NCBI GenBank assembly: GCA_035772785.1
Contig: JAOCPU010000027.1
Coordinates: 186,001 to 250,000 of the forward strand
Direction of reading: 5' to 3'
Length of the DNA: 64,000 bases
Source: Phlebiopsis flavidoalba
Taxonomy: Eukaryota > Basidiomycota > Agaricomycetes > Polyporales > Phanerochaetaceae
Shown in pieces: positions 1 to 11,189 of this stretch (its first letter is position 1; the number at the start of each line of letters is the position of its first letter). The position numbers and the translations under genes are program-made. The notes beneath the pieces were generated by a model. The model saw only the letters and a program-made list of their open reading frames with translations, did not search any database and was not told where the DNA came from.

Positions 1-761
1 GGGACAGGGTGTTGTAGCTTGCGAAGGTAATAGCCTCATGGTTTTCCGGCACCAGGAAAGTCGTGACGATTGAAGAGAACCTCCGCTTCGATGATGTAGC
101 TAACATACGCAGGTATTATGTACGAGCGCGAGAAGCTCTGTCGTAAAGATGGGCGATCATTTAGGAGTTGTTCAGGTTGAAGTCATCGACCGAATGCTAA
201 CCTGGTGCAGGGGTTGACGACCGTCGATGACGACTGGCCTGCACAAAACCTACGCGCACTCCTGGTCCGTAACGCGACGCGTCTGTACGCATCTGGGCGG
301 ACGTGCGCACAGGTGCCTGGCGGGATCCTTGATGGATCGGATTGAGGAGAGGCGATTGTCGCATGGCGGACTGCGATACTCACGCCCTGCTCGCTGACGC
401 CGCGAGCATCGCGTTCAGCATCAATGCCACTTGGCGCAACCCATCACAGCACTCACACTGCAGGTCGAGCTGGGTTTATCACGTAGATAGTCGTCCACTC
501 CTCGCCCACAGACCTCTCCCGAATCTTATAGCTCCCAACATCAGCGTCGCCTACCATCTCGACAGACTTGACATCGTCGATCAAAAAATGTCACCAACGG
601 AAGAAACTCGCGTCGGGACACCGCCGGCTTCCTCAGCTGAAAAAGGGCCGGGGTCTTAAAGCACGTCAACTTGAAATCTTCACTACTCGAGTCATTTTTT
701 TCCCCCCTTCTGCTCTCTACGCCCATCTTCATCCATTCAACGTGCGCGCTACACAAGATAG
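1..761. other. no gene recognised (left edge)
   Basis: Several short reading frames exist on both strands but none resembles a known family or shows consistent intron structure. The last part (about 660-760) is pyrimidine-rich and lies just before the isochorismatase start codon, so it is probably that gene's promoter. Confidence 0.4.
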
Positions 762-1757
762 ATGTCTGCTACCGAGACCAGTCAAGATCGTTCCCGAACG
801 CTCAGTTCTCCTGATCTGTGACCTGCAAAGTAGATTCAGTGCGTCCTCAATCGGAATCGGGTGAGATTGAGTGGCGGCTCATGCCGCTCGATCATTTTAG
901 GGCCCGCGGTCCACCAGTTCGATTCCGTGGTCAAGACCGTGAACAAGATGATCCAGATCGCCAAGGCAGGTCAGACATAGTGCGGAAATGAGGCTGCAAC
1001 TCATCGCGTCTCCGGAACAGGTTGTGGGCGTTCCAGTTATTGTTACAGAGCAGAACTCAAAGGGTTCGTACGCAGTATGCTCGTCTCCGAATGATGAGCT
1101 CATCGGCGTCCCTGCAGCCCTGGGGAGTACTGTTCCTGAAGTGGATCTGAAAGTCTAGGCCCTTTGCATCTCGGGACTGGTTGAGAAATCGCTGTTCTCG
1201 ATGGTCACTCCCGAAGTGATAGCGCTCTTGCAGCAACACAGCTTCCAGTCCGTAATCGTAACAGGCATCGAGGTACGGTCATCATTCCTCATTTTGATTG
1301 CAATATCTGACGGAGATATCTCCTTTTGTGGCTCCATAACACCACTAGGCACACATCTGCGTCCTCATGTCTTGCCTTGACTCCTATCGCTCGGATACGA
1401 TGTCCATCTCTTGGCGGATGGTGTATCCAGCTCCAATAAGGAGGAGGTGCCCTATGCACTCGATAGGATGCGGCAAGCAGGCGTCATAGTGGGTACCAGT
1501 GAGAGTGTGGCTTTCCAACTGCAAGGCAAGCTGCGCCCTCGTGATCAAACGAAGCTCGCACTAATCAGACATTCCAAAATAGTGGACACTGTGCGAAGCC
1601 TAACTTCAGGATTTTCGCGAAGACTATCAAGGAGGAGAAGGAGAGGGACAAGAGAGGTTCTTTCAGGCCTACTTCTTCCTCTCTATTTGGGGCTTCCGAA
1701 ATCCTGGTTCGAAAACGTTTCCACACCGGACTTGCGTACGTCATGTCAGACCGTTAG
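762..1757 (+). CDS. isochorismatase-domain hydrolase (ISOC1/2-like), frameshifted
   Basis: This encodes a cysteine hydrolase of the isochorismatase fold, the eukaryotic ISOC1/ISOC2 subgroup, whose physiological substrate is generally unknown. The chosen start opens MSATET. Visible pieces, in order, are ERSVLLICDLQSRF (about 795-838, catalytic Asp), FDSVVKTVNKMIQIAK (about 920-965), VVGVPVIVTEQN (about 1020-1056), EKSLFSMVTPEVIALLQQH (about 1183-1240, catalytic Lys), HICVLMSCLDS (about 1352-1384, catalytic Cys) and LLADGVSSSNKEEVPYALDR (from 1411). Introns are placed at about 840-900, 968-1019, 1055-1111 and 1275-1350. At least four one-base frame changes are needed, near 780, 1158, 1384 and 1600. 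The Asp-Lys-Cys triad is preserved, so decay looks less likely than sequence error. Confidence 0.82.
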
Positions 1758-3194
1758 ACCCCTCCGATCATGCGGAGTGTTTTGAGATACCCCCGGATTC
1801 ATTTTGTACATCCGCGTAGTCTAGCCTAGTTCGCCGCAGATGCGAGTAGCTACCGTAATGTGAGTGATACTGCTCTGGTTCGCGTTTGATCCAACAGGTG
1901 GCGGTCTGATGTCAGTAGGTATCAGCGTTCTGAAGCCGTCTTGCCACAGGTGAACTAGCAGCATTAGTAATACTGTAGCACTGCGAGGACTCACGCAAAA
2001 TCTGATGCTAAACTTTGAAACGGCAGCGTGTATGACACATGTGGGCTTGCGCTGTTAAGCAGTATCATCACTAATTTGCCACATTGCAATTGCATTGCAA
2101 TGGTTACTTATCACGAGCGCTTCAACGATGTTCGGTGCGCACTACTAGTTGCACTAGTCTTGCACGCTCAATCCTGTCAAATGACATCATGAGGGCATCT
2201 GGGACTTCTGTACTGTCACTCTCGCAAAGTAAGCATACAGCACAGTATGTATCATGAAAATGACGACTCATTCATACTCTGAACTCCTAAATAGGAAGTA
2301 CTTTGTTTGGCAAGACCTTCTGATCCTAACAAAGCCACGTGTGTACAACGTGGAAATTGACCTCTTGTGGCCGGCTCGTGGACGTAACTCACGACCACCT
2401 TGAATCATATCGTGCTTTTGTCTTTTTGTCTATCCCCATACGTTACTTTCACCAGCCTCCTGCTCATGTTCCAGTCCGTCTCGCTATGCTAGGAAAAAAA
2501 AAAAAAAAACTCGTGCATTTTGGTGCTTCGACGCTCTGCACTCATCAGTGCATTTCTCGGCTGGGATCAAACGATCACAGGTTTAGCCACGTACGTCTCC
2601 TTGCATTCTGTTAGGCGGATATAGCTAATAGCCCTCCAGCCCTAAACTTGCGACAGTACCTAATAAGGACGTTCGTCGTACGTGAGATTTGACTAGTCTA
2701 CCTCGAAAACAACCTCATCATGTACTATAGAACTGCTCGGCTCTTACCTCGAATTCGGTATGCAAGTAACCATTGACTACCTGGGTCAGACCTCTAATAG
2801 GTTTTCTACTAGGAGAATACATGTTTGACTTCGCGGTCGTTGTCTTCGGGGTGAGTTTACATTAGGATTCCTTGGTCATCAAACTAACACCCGCATGCAG
2901 CGTTCAGAATCTTTTGAGAGGAAACACTGAAGCTGAAGCATATGCCACGTATACACTGAGCCACGCATCCTCACAACCTTTCGGGCACTCTTTCATAACT
3001 GGAATATCCGGAATTCCGTCTTACAGCAATCGTTCTCTCCCGCGCAACTGTACTACTACTATTGGTCTCCATCATACATTCCCCGCAATTACTATTTGGG
3101 CATCAACTTCACTCACTCCATCCACAGCTGTGATTGTGGACTTCGCTAAGGGTGCCCTGAAAGTTATAAATAGATTGTCCGGTTGGTATGGTGA
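1758..3194. other. gene-poor interval
   Basis: No recognisable protein. It holds a 16-base A run at 2494-2509 and a short A/T palindromic stretch around 2080-2101. A 154-codon open frame at 2872-3336 on the + strand overlaps the real OST2 gene on the other strand and has no recognisable similarity, so it was not called. Confidence 0.4.
2494..2509. repeat. poly-A run (16)
   Basis: An uninterrupted run of 16 A in a gene-poor interval. Confidence 0.95.
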
Positions 3195-3712
3195 TTATCC
3201 AAGGAAATTGTACACGAAGAAATGCAGCACTATAGAGCCCAAGGCAAAGTCTGCGAATGCTCTGTACGACCGAGTCAGATGCATGGCTTTCTGGGACAAG
3301 TTGGAAGGGCGTACCGTTCGGGAGAAATGTCTTTGAACTCGTTCCGATTAGCCGGGTTCACTTGCGAGCGTAGAGACGCAGTGAGGACGAACTGGCCCAC
3401 ACAGCTGCCGAAGCTGGGAACAAGAGGCGTTCGTCAAGTAATGTATACGGCTGTGTTAGTGGCGGACGACGTACCCCGCCAGGAATGCGTTGAAAGGGAA
3501 GTTAGTAACGAGAACGCAGTACACGAACTGCAGTATTCCCGAGAGACCATGAGGAAGACAAGGAATGTGTCTATAAGCTTGAGACGCGACGAGGTTGTCT
3601 CATTATACGCTTTCCACAGGGACGAGATGGCATTTGCGGTAGCCTGCGGAGCCTCCGCGGCAGTAGCAGCAGGGGCTTTAGGTGTCCCCGCTGGAGTTTT
3701 AGACGGTGCCAT
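3195..3712 (-). CDS. OST2: oligosaccharyltransferase subunit OST2/DAD1
   Basis: This is a small integral membrane subunit of the ER oligosaccharyltransferase, which transfers the lipid-linked glycan to asparagine in N-glycosylation. The protein opens MAPSKTPAGTPKAP and an Ala-rich leader. It continues with SLWKAYNETTSSRLKLIDTF, then a first membrane segment, then NFPFNAFLAG. After an intron come SCVGQFVLTASLRSQ and NPANRNEFKDISPER, and after a second intron AFADFALGSIVLHFFVYNFLG and the stop at 3195. These are hallmark DAD1 segments and the length fits the family. A two-base insertion near 3545 (tctc for tc) shifts the frame just before GILQFVYCVLV; otherwise the three exons read cleanly. It is divergently paired with the SOD-fold mitoribosomal gene, 189 bases apart. 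Confidence 0.9.
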
Positions 3713-3901
3713 CGCCGGTACACTGGAAGGGATTTGGCCTAGGATACAGTCGACGTGGAAGTAGCACCGGCTCAAGGCGCGACCGTGTTGGCACCGAAGT
3801 TGAAGCGCCCGAAATTTAGGCAAGTGTTGGCAGGCGTCCGACGCTTTCTCTCCCAGACCGTCTCCCGTGCACTCGCGTCTGCTGCCTTGAACTCGTCAAC
3901 C

Positions 3902-5023
3902 ATGCACCGAGTCGCCTCTCAGCTTGTCGCGGGCTCCGTCCGACGCGTCAAGCCATCATCTTCCTCACTCTTGCGGACGTTCCGGGCGCGAAGCTTGCAC
4001 AACCGTGTGTTCAGCCGCCTTACGATGTTGAGAAGGGTATGGGAGACTTCCTGCCTCCGGCATCGCTCAAAATGATTGCGGAGGACTACCAGCAGGGCTG
4101 CTGGACCGCCTTAACGATGAAGTCAAAGGTACGCACACGTGTTCCCTTTCCGAATGACGACTTGCTCATTCCGGAGTTTTGTATAGACACACCCCAGGCA
4201 ACCAAAAGTGTCGCGCAAACGGTCATTGCTGCGGCTCAAGACCCTTCCAAAGCTCTCATGTTCAATTATGCCAGCGAAGCCCCTGAACAACTCGTTCTTC
4301 TTATCATGTCTTGTGAGCCGTTCGTCCGACGTTCTCAACATTGTCTCACTATGTGCCTTGACAAGAAACCACCACAACCGGATAGCACCAGTCACGAGGA
4401 CGAAATGAGCCAACACCTTATATCACAAATCAGGGTAGACTTCGGCTCTCTTACCCAGCTTAAGTCAACGTTCGGTGCAACTGCCCTTGGCATGTTTGGC
4501 CAGGGGCTGGGTATGGCTTGTCTGCGACCAAGCTGGCTCCCTGGCGGTCATCCCAACATTCGGAACCGGAACGCTCTTGATTCGTTCACAAAGAGCGCAT
4601 CCAGCGTAGGGCCCATGTCATGGAAGGCGTCATTGGCGAAGAGCGGGCTGCTCCTCGACACCGAGGTATCCCTGGCGTACCAAATTCGGCTGGCCCTTCG
4701 TCGCCCGCTTCCGGCCTCCCATCTTCGCAACCTCCTTCCAACACCCCACCTCAAACACGAGCGTTTTCCACCTCCACCCGGGCCGAGAATAAACGAATGG
4801 GTAGTGGAGGGCCCTTATACGTCGTCGCAAGACAAATTCCCCCTGGGAGATACACTTTTCCCGCTTCTCTGCGTCCTCCGTCCACGAACATGCCTGGGTC
4901 AGCGCCGGGTACGGTATTTGGGGCAAGGAGGAATACATGAAACGGTTCTGGCATGTGGTGAACTGGCAGCAAGTTAGCGAGCAGTATGCGATCTACTGTC
5001 CCGATCGCAAGGGCATGGCGTAG
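3902..5023 (+). CDS. SOD-fold mitochondrial small-subunit ribosomal protein (Mrp1/Rsm26-like)
   Basis: In fungi, iron/manganese superoxide dismutase-fold proteins of the mS42/mS43 type are structural parts of the mitochondrial 37S ribosomal subunit. The start MHRVASQLVAGSVRR is basic and Ser-rich, as expected of a mitochondrial presequence. Then come PPYDVEKGMGDFLPPASLKM (about 4014-4077), IAEDYQQG, TVIAAAQDPSKALMFNYASE (about 4216-4278), NNSFFLSCL, DEMSQHLISQIRVDFGS (about 4401-4450) and a Ser/Pro-rich insert at about 4660-4800. The C-terminal part reads WGKEEYMKRFWHVVNWQQVS (about 4919-4975), corresponding to the C-terminal SOD domain. Frames change several times (about 4015, 4095, 4290, 4500), so the exact protein cannot be read. 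A true SOD is less likely because of the presequence, the long insert and the overall resemblance to Mrp1-type proteins. Confidence 0.75.
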
Positions 5024-5326
5024 AGCGGAGACGCACCTATCCCGGCCGTACACAGTCGACGTATTCAGCCATTATATCTTCAAGTAGTTCCGCCTAGATA
5101 AAACGCACTACTCTAATATTCAGTGGTATTCGACGAGTGTTGTGCCTGTGATTCTTGCCTTGAAGTTAGGCATGTCTAGGGTTAGGGTTGGTGCGGCGGA
5201 GGTGAGGGGAAGGTTCTGGAATGCGACGGGGAGGCAGGGAGAATCTACTTTGCGTATGATGATAAAGGACGTTCAAGGTCCCTCTGGTCAGACCTTAGTT
5301 TCAATAGACCTGCCTTCCGTATCACC
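5024..5326. other. intergenic, STI1 promoter region
   Basis: This separates two genes on the same strand. A frame opening at 5142 was judged accidental because it is out of register with the well conserved STI1 start at 5327. Confidence 0.4.
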
Positions 5327-7423
5327 ATGGCCGACGAGCTCAAGAATCAGGGCAACAAAGCGTTTCAAGCAAAAGACTACGACACTGCCATAGACCTCTT
5401 CTCCAAAGCGATCGAGCTTGATTCAAACAACTTCGTGCTTTGGTCTAACCGTAGTGCCGCTAAGGCTGGGAAGAAACAGTGGGCTGCTGCGCTCGAGGAT
5501 GCAGAGCAGGTGCGTGACCACACCGTCGGTCGTTTCGGGATATTTACCTTGCGCTGGGCTGTGGTAGTGCATTAAGATCAACCCTGCGTGGTCCAAGGGC
5601 TATGCACGTAAAGGTGCAGCATTGCACGGCTCTCGTCGGTACGATGAAGCTATTGCAACCCTACGAGGAAGGCCTGAAGCTGGAGGATAGCCCTGTGCTG
5701 AAGAAAGGTTTGCAGGAAGTGAAGGACGCAAAAGGTGCGTAATAACACGAAGACGAGGTTCGTTGCATGCCTCTCAATATCATGCAGCTGTCGATGAGCG
5801 TGCGATGCAACCGGGTCTGAGGCTTTCGGTCTTGGGAAGCTCTTTGCTGACCCCAACCTACTTGGCAAACTCGCTAGTACCCCCCGAACCCAAAAACATC
5901 TCGCCGATCCCTCCTTCATCCAAAAACTGCAAATGATCCAACAAAATCCGAAACTTGCAGAGTCTAGTCTCTCGCAGGACGCACGCATGATCGACGTCCT
6001 CGGGGCGCTTATGGGTATTGACATGCAAGGGTTTCTCGCGCGAAGAGGGTTCCGACGAGCTCCCTCCAGGCGTGCAGAAGGAGGCCGAGACCTCTCCCCA
6101 GCCGTCGACTTCTTCGCCTCCCCCCTCAAACCTTCGACATCAGCATCTAAAACAAAGCCCGCTACCCGCCACCCACTGAAGATGTTGAGATGGATGACGA
6201 AGATGCCCAGGCAAAGAAGGAAGCTGAGCTGGGAGAAGCAGGCTGGAGCTGCTGCGTACAAGGCTCGCGACTTCCCCAAGGCTGCTCAGCACTTCTCGAA
6301 AGCATGGGATGTCTGGCCCAAAGACGTAACCTATTTAACGAACCTTGGAGGTGAGTCTTCTAAACTGGCAGCGCACCTTTGAATGGCCCTAATCACGCAT
6401 ACAAGCCGTATACTTTGAGCAAGGTGATTTTGACAAATGTATCGAGACATGCGAAAAGGCCATCGAGGAGGGTCGCTCGGTAGTTATCGCCTCATGGCGA
6501 GGAGCTGCGCGAGAACTCATACCTGTCTTATCTAGTTGCGTGCCGACTATAAACTCATCGCCAAAGCTCTCGGCCGTATCGGTACCGCGTACTCCAAGAA
6601 GGGCGACCTGGCTGCCGCCGCGATCAAGTACTTCCAGAAGTCGCTCACTGAACCACCGAAACGGCGGATATTCTCAACAAGTTTGCGAGAAGCAGAGCGC
6701 GCACAGGCCGACGAGGCGCGTCTTGCGTACATCGACCCCGAAAAAGCTAACGAGGCTCGTGAAGAGGGCAATACCCTATTCAAGGCTGGAGACTTCGCGG
6801 GCGCGGTCAAGGCTTTACACGGAGGCTATTAAGCGCGATCCCAAGGATCCTCGTGGGTATATAAACAATCGCGCCAATGCGTCACACGAAGCTGCTTGCC
6901 CTTCCTGAGGCCAAAACTCAAAGACGCTGAAGAGGCATATCAAGGTTGACCCCCCAAATTCATCAAGGCGTACATCCGTAAGGACATGTACTCTTCGCGA
7001 TTGCGCGACTACACCAAAGCAATGGAGACTGTGGACGAAGCCACAGCCATCGACGCAAAGAAAAGAAGCACACGAAGGAAATGAATTCGATCCTCGTCTT
7101 CAAGTGTCAGACAGGACTCTCTTCAGCCAACGCGAAGGAGAGAGCGAAGAGGAGACTTTGCCAGCGAGCCATGGCGGGACCCCGAAGTAGCTGTAAGTAC
7201 CGATAAAAGACCTGCCGCCGTACACTGAAGACTGACCGGTCTCATTACGTAGTACAAATTATGAACGACCCCATCCCATGCAATCGATTCTTCAAGCAGC
7301 GCAGCAGAACCTACTGCAGCGTTGCAAGATCATATGAAGAATGCCCTTGCGTTCGCGCCAACATCATGAAGATTGGTCAAAACGCCTGGTATAATCAAGA
7401 CAGAGATAGCGGACGTGCGATAG
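5327..7423 (+). CDS. STI1: Hsp70/Hsp90 co-chaperone STI1 (HOP homologue)
   Basis: STI1 bridges Hsp70 and Hsp90 in the cytosol through TPR domains. The start MADELKNQGNKAFQAKDYDT begins TPR1 (5327-5511). After an intron comes INPAWSKGYARKGAALHGSR. The DP1 domain is at about 5825-6035 (KLQMIQQNPKLAESSLSQDA, MIDVLGALMGIDMQGF). TPR2A starts near 6225 (AGAAAYKARDFPKAAQHFSK) and continues across introns 6351-6405 and 6480-6535 with ALGRIGTAYSKKGDLAA. TPR2B is at about 6740-7080 (EEGNTLFKAGDFAGAVK). After an intron at 7193-7252, DP2 begins QIMNDPI and the protein ends LVKTPGIIKTEIADVR. Domain order and exon lengths match the family. At least eight one-base insertions break the frame, often extending a homopolymer (for example about 6655, 6661, 6690, 6813). 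It is convergent with the D-arabinose dehydrogenase gene. Confidence 0.93.
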
Positions 7424-7553
7424 TACTGAGTCCGTTAAGGGAACTTGTAGGATTGTTCAAATTGCTCTGTAATGTAACAATTTGTACTATGCCACTACAC
7501 TCGACCCACTACCTAAACCATTATCTTTCGGTCTAGCATAATACGAGGAGACT

Positions 7554-9094
7554 CTAAGGAGCATAACCCATGACCATTCCCTGGAAAGCTGACATTTCAC
7601 TCTGGGAGACTGCTTCTAACTCCTCTGTGTTTCTGGAGATACATCATCTGTCTCCGAGCCCTGAAGCTCCAACCAAGCTTTCATCGTCTGATGCACTTCA
7701 GATCAGGATGTGTACTCAGGCCCACAAACTGTCGGCAACTCCAATTCCCTGGCCTGTCGGTACGCCGAAGCCGAGTGAGTGCGATCTGCGGGAGGCCAGA
7801 GGAGCAGCCGCTAGGCCACACAAAGTTCAGTAGACCTTGCAATCCTAGGATGGACGCCTTCAGCTAGGGTGGCGCAGGACCTGTGCACCCGCTTGGGGGC
7901 TTTTAGGTGACATTTATTCCCTTGGGTGTGAGCAAAACCCCATGTTGAGAGGCGAGGCAATTGTGAGGAGAAATCCTGCTAATGCGACCGCACGACCACG
8001 GAAGTGAGGAACGGTATCTTTTGATCGAAACGTGTCATCTGCAGATTGAGGTGGGCTGTAGCTGAAGAATGATGTCGAGCGGTTCTCCTCGTGCAGGGTG
8101 CAAGACCAGCAAAGGCAAGACGCAGCAGTACGGAAGTGTGAGATAAACTCTCTGGTGTCGAAACTAGGCTCAACAAGAAACGTATGAGGACTCCGAGACG
8201 GACATACCTGTGATGCCGATGTTTTTTATTACACCTTCCTGTTGCATCTTCCTCAGTTGCTGTGACAGCGTACAGGACTCGATGTGACAGATTCTACCTC
8301 ATCGCCAAAATTCGGCCCTCGTCGCACTTTGAAGACCTATACCAGCGGCAGGCATTACTAGTGCAACGCAAGAGCGTGGTTTCAGCAGCGGCTGTTGGGT
8401 TTGATCGCAAACAAATTCAACATCGTGGAGATAGGACCGTGTCGAGGTAGTTCGTGTGCAAGCGTGCAAGGCTAACGCTGGGACGCTGTTACGAATCGTG
8501 GCCAGGGCTGTAGTCGAAGTCTGCTTGATTCGGACCATAGCGGCCACATTCTGGTCATCTGGACGGCTGTTAGATGATCTTCCCACCGCCCAGTTCCTTG
8601 TATGCTATGGTTTTCTCCTACCCAGTTGATAGAGAATGAACGAGGAGGAAACTCGGCTTCGAGTGCCTTCAGGACACTACCCAGGACATATTTCGGATGG
8701 TCCATAATAAGCCGATGTGTCAAAGGCAGTGCTATCCCATATCTAATCCGTCATATTCATACACGGGAGTCGGTTCGGATCACACGACCCATAGTCTCAC
8801 CTCAGGGCCAGTCTTACGGTGCGCAAATAGAGGTCGATCGCGCAACGGTCTAATATAATCTTCAGAATTTGTATACCGTGTGAAAATGTTAGCGGCACCG
8901 AACACAATCGCAGGCAGCTCAAGCTCTCCAGCTTTACTCTGGGAGCGTTTTTAGGATCCGAAATTGACCAACTGGACTACATGATCTCTTACCACAATGA
9001 TATCACTGAGAGGGTTGGCGCTAGCGTCGTCCAGGACCGTATCAATGGACGAGACTTCGAACTCTGGCTGAAGAGAGCCTAGTTTTATGACCAT
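7554..9094 (-). CDS. ARA2: D-arabinose 1-dehydrogenase-like aldo-keto reductase
   Basis: This is an NAD-dependent aldo-keto reductase of the Ara2 / L-galactose dehydrogenase group, which oxidises D-arabinose on the way to D-erythroascorbate in fungi. The start MVIKLGSLQPEFEVSSIDTV is followed by ELELPAIVFGAANIFTR (about 8880-8930) and YYGPS..YVLGSVLKALEAEFP (about 8650-8715, which carries the AKR active-site Tyr region). Then come CGRYGPNQADFDYSP (about 8500-8555), LHTNYLDTVYLHDVEFVCDQ (about 8400-8468), NIGITGM (about 8205-8230) and HLNLQ (about 8035-8050). The C-terminus approaches WSW at about 7565-7575, which fits the usual WSWASP-like ending. Several frame shifts are needed, so the end at about 7554 is an estimate. 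Confidence 0.8.
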
Positions 9095-9456
9095 GGTTCA
9101 GGTGGTGATTGGAACTGAGATGTTGGTAGGAGTCAAGAAGTGACAGGGAAGAGCTGGGCAGAATGACTTTTGATGGCAAAGCGAAACGAGCGCAGGCGCC
9201 ATGCTTCGACCGCCAAGCCGCAGGGATCAATTTAGTAGGGGTGGTTGAAGATCAGACTTTAGAAAGGACGGTTTGTTCTGTTCATGAAAAAGCGTGTATG
9301 ATTCGTCCAACGTAGTGGGCAAATAATAGGGATACGAAGAAGTAATGAAGAATCAACGCAGAGTGTGATGTATTTCCTTCAAAGCTTCTTGGCGGTCCCA
9401 GCTGCATGACTATATTTATTATGCGAAAAAAGATCGAGATCAGCTAGGAGGGGGAC

Positions 9457-9866
9457 TTACGACTTGTCGAAGTGCTGGTTGACAGTCAAGAGTTTGGTTC
9501 CCTCATTGGGCTTGATGTCGTTCCAAGGCGTGGGGTTCTCCTTAGTCCAAACAACTGTCTGTACGAACTAGTGAGTTAGACAAAGTTACGGCATGATACT
9601 AGAACGCGCACCGGAAGGACCGCGGGCCAGACGCGTCAAGTACCAGCTACCACCGACGACGACAAGCCCAACGACAGCATAGCTAGATAGGATGAAGACA
9701 GGCGCGTGTTGAGCACTGGCGGAACTAGCCTTCTAGATATTACTTACAGAGGTGTGGCCTATGTATCGAGTATCAGCAAGTATTTCCCATCGCAAACAAA
9801 AAGGGCCAGTATAATTACTTCAACAGCAAACCAATGCTTGAGGAAACCCTTACGGAAAGCGGGCAT
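9457..9866 (-). CDS. NDUFA4/MLRQ-like small mitochondrial membrane protein
   Basis: This belongs to the NDUFA4 (MLRQ) family, a single-span inner-membrane protein found with respiratory complexes (complex IV in animals, listed under complex I in older annotation). Four exons read through without any frame correction. Exon 1 is MPAFRKGFLKHWFAVE. An 11-base micro-exon gives ATPL jointly with the next exon. Exon 3 is LAQHAPVFILSSYAVV then GLVVVGGSWYLTRLARGPS (membrane span followed by a basic stop). Exon 4 is VVWTKENPTPWNDIKPNEG then TKLLTVNQHFDKS. The W-x-x-x-NPTPWN motif and the VN-x-x-F end are typical. All introns are GT...AG. The protein is about 75 residues, normal for the family. Confidence 0.85.
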
Positions 9867-11189
9867 CGTTTAGTAGTATAGAGCGGGGGAGCGGATGTAG
9901 GTCGAGGGCAGGAAAGCGCGGCTTCCCGAATGCGACCGTTTACAGTAGGTGCTTAACCACAGTGAAACGTGTGTTCCCACGCATCACACACCTAGACTCA
10001 TCGAGCGACAAGACAGACGATTATCAGCTTGCATTGAAATGAAAGTAACAAATGTGTAGAGTGAGAGCCGACAGCTTGTTGGAGCCGGTTGACTCGATAA
10101 TGGGTACATGTCAGACTTATGCAAAAAACCTACAGGGCTATTCGGGCGAGATATCACAATATTCGGCCCTTTTCTGACACGGGCGACGAGCCTCACCGGA
10201 AATGAAAGTATTGTACTTGAGGTGGGCTTCATTTCGGTCGTATGAGGGACAAATTTGACACCATCATTTGGAACAATGCTTCTAGATCAAGTCGGTCCGT
10301 CTTGACACAACACCAGCGCGAACGACAGTCAAATTGAACTTGAATTGAACAGGGAGAATGATTGGAATCTGAGCCGCGATGTTTTGTCACGCAACACTTG
10401 AGAGCACATATGGGCAGACAAATTAGTCTGAGTCTTTCTCTATATATATATATACGTAGCTTCAATGATAGTGCTGTGCGCATAGCTTAGCTCGGAGCAC
10501 GATTGTAAGGAGGGTCAACTTCACTGAATACTACAGTTGCCAAATAAGGAAAGGAGATCATTCCCAAGCCCACCGAGGGCACCTCACGGTAAGTATGTCG
10601 AATTTAGCGAGAAGGGCGTACTATACAAGTACATCACAAGGGTCAGAACCATGCAAGAAGATTACTAGCTATAATATGAAAAGAGTGTGTCCTGCCATGA
10701 TCATGCCGAGCGCATATCCGCATCGTTCCACAACTCTGTAAACGGGTAGTACTACTTGGAGCCCTGTTACTGTTCTTCTACTGCCAGTCTCGCTCGCTCA
10801 GGCCATAGCTTGTGTGTAAGCATAAATAATCATTGGCCAGTCTACTCTAAGCATCAAGTAACATTCACAAAATAGACTTGGGGGTGTCATGACATCTCAC
10901 TACTGGGACGTTACTAGCAGATTGTCTCTACCGGTCCGCAACGCGGTCCATCAGCTTCCGCAAGCATTGTAAAATCCTATGTTGGTACAGGTGCCTCCCT
11001 TCGAAGCCTTTGATATGTGCCGCTGTGATCATGAACTTATAGCAGTCCATGGCGAACTCGCGACTCAAGCCAAAGATCGCGCACGGCAATACATGTCTGC
11101 GAGAGAAAGCTGATATGGCATAAAGATAGAAAAACCTTATCAAACAAGTCCCGCGAGAGGTTCAAGAAAGTGTGATTAATGATATATGG
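9867..11189. other. gene-poor interval
   Basis: No recognisable gene. There is a short TA microsatellite at about 10441-10455. A 71-codon minus frame at 10928-11143 has no recognisable similarity and could be downstream noise after the nucleoporin gene. Confidence 0.35.

Noticed and set aside
762..1757. true pseudogene of the isochorismatase family
   Set aside because: The same kind of frame errors occurs in essential genes across the window and the catalytic residues are intact, so sequence error is the better explanation.
3222..3764. 180-codon + frame
   Set aside because: It is the reverse complement of the OST2/DAD1 gene, whose minus-strand exons match the family closely.
4630..4938. 102-codon minus frame
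   Set aside because: It lies antisense to the SOD-fold mitoribosomal gene, in its low-complexity insert.
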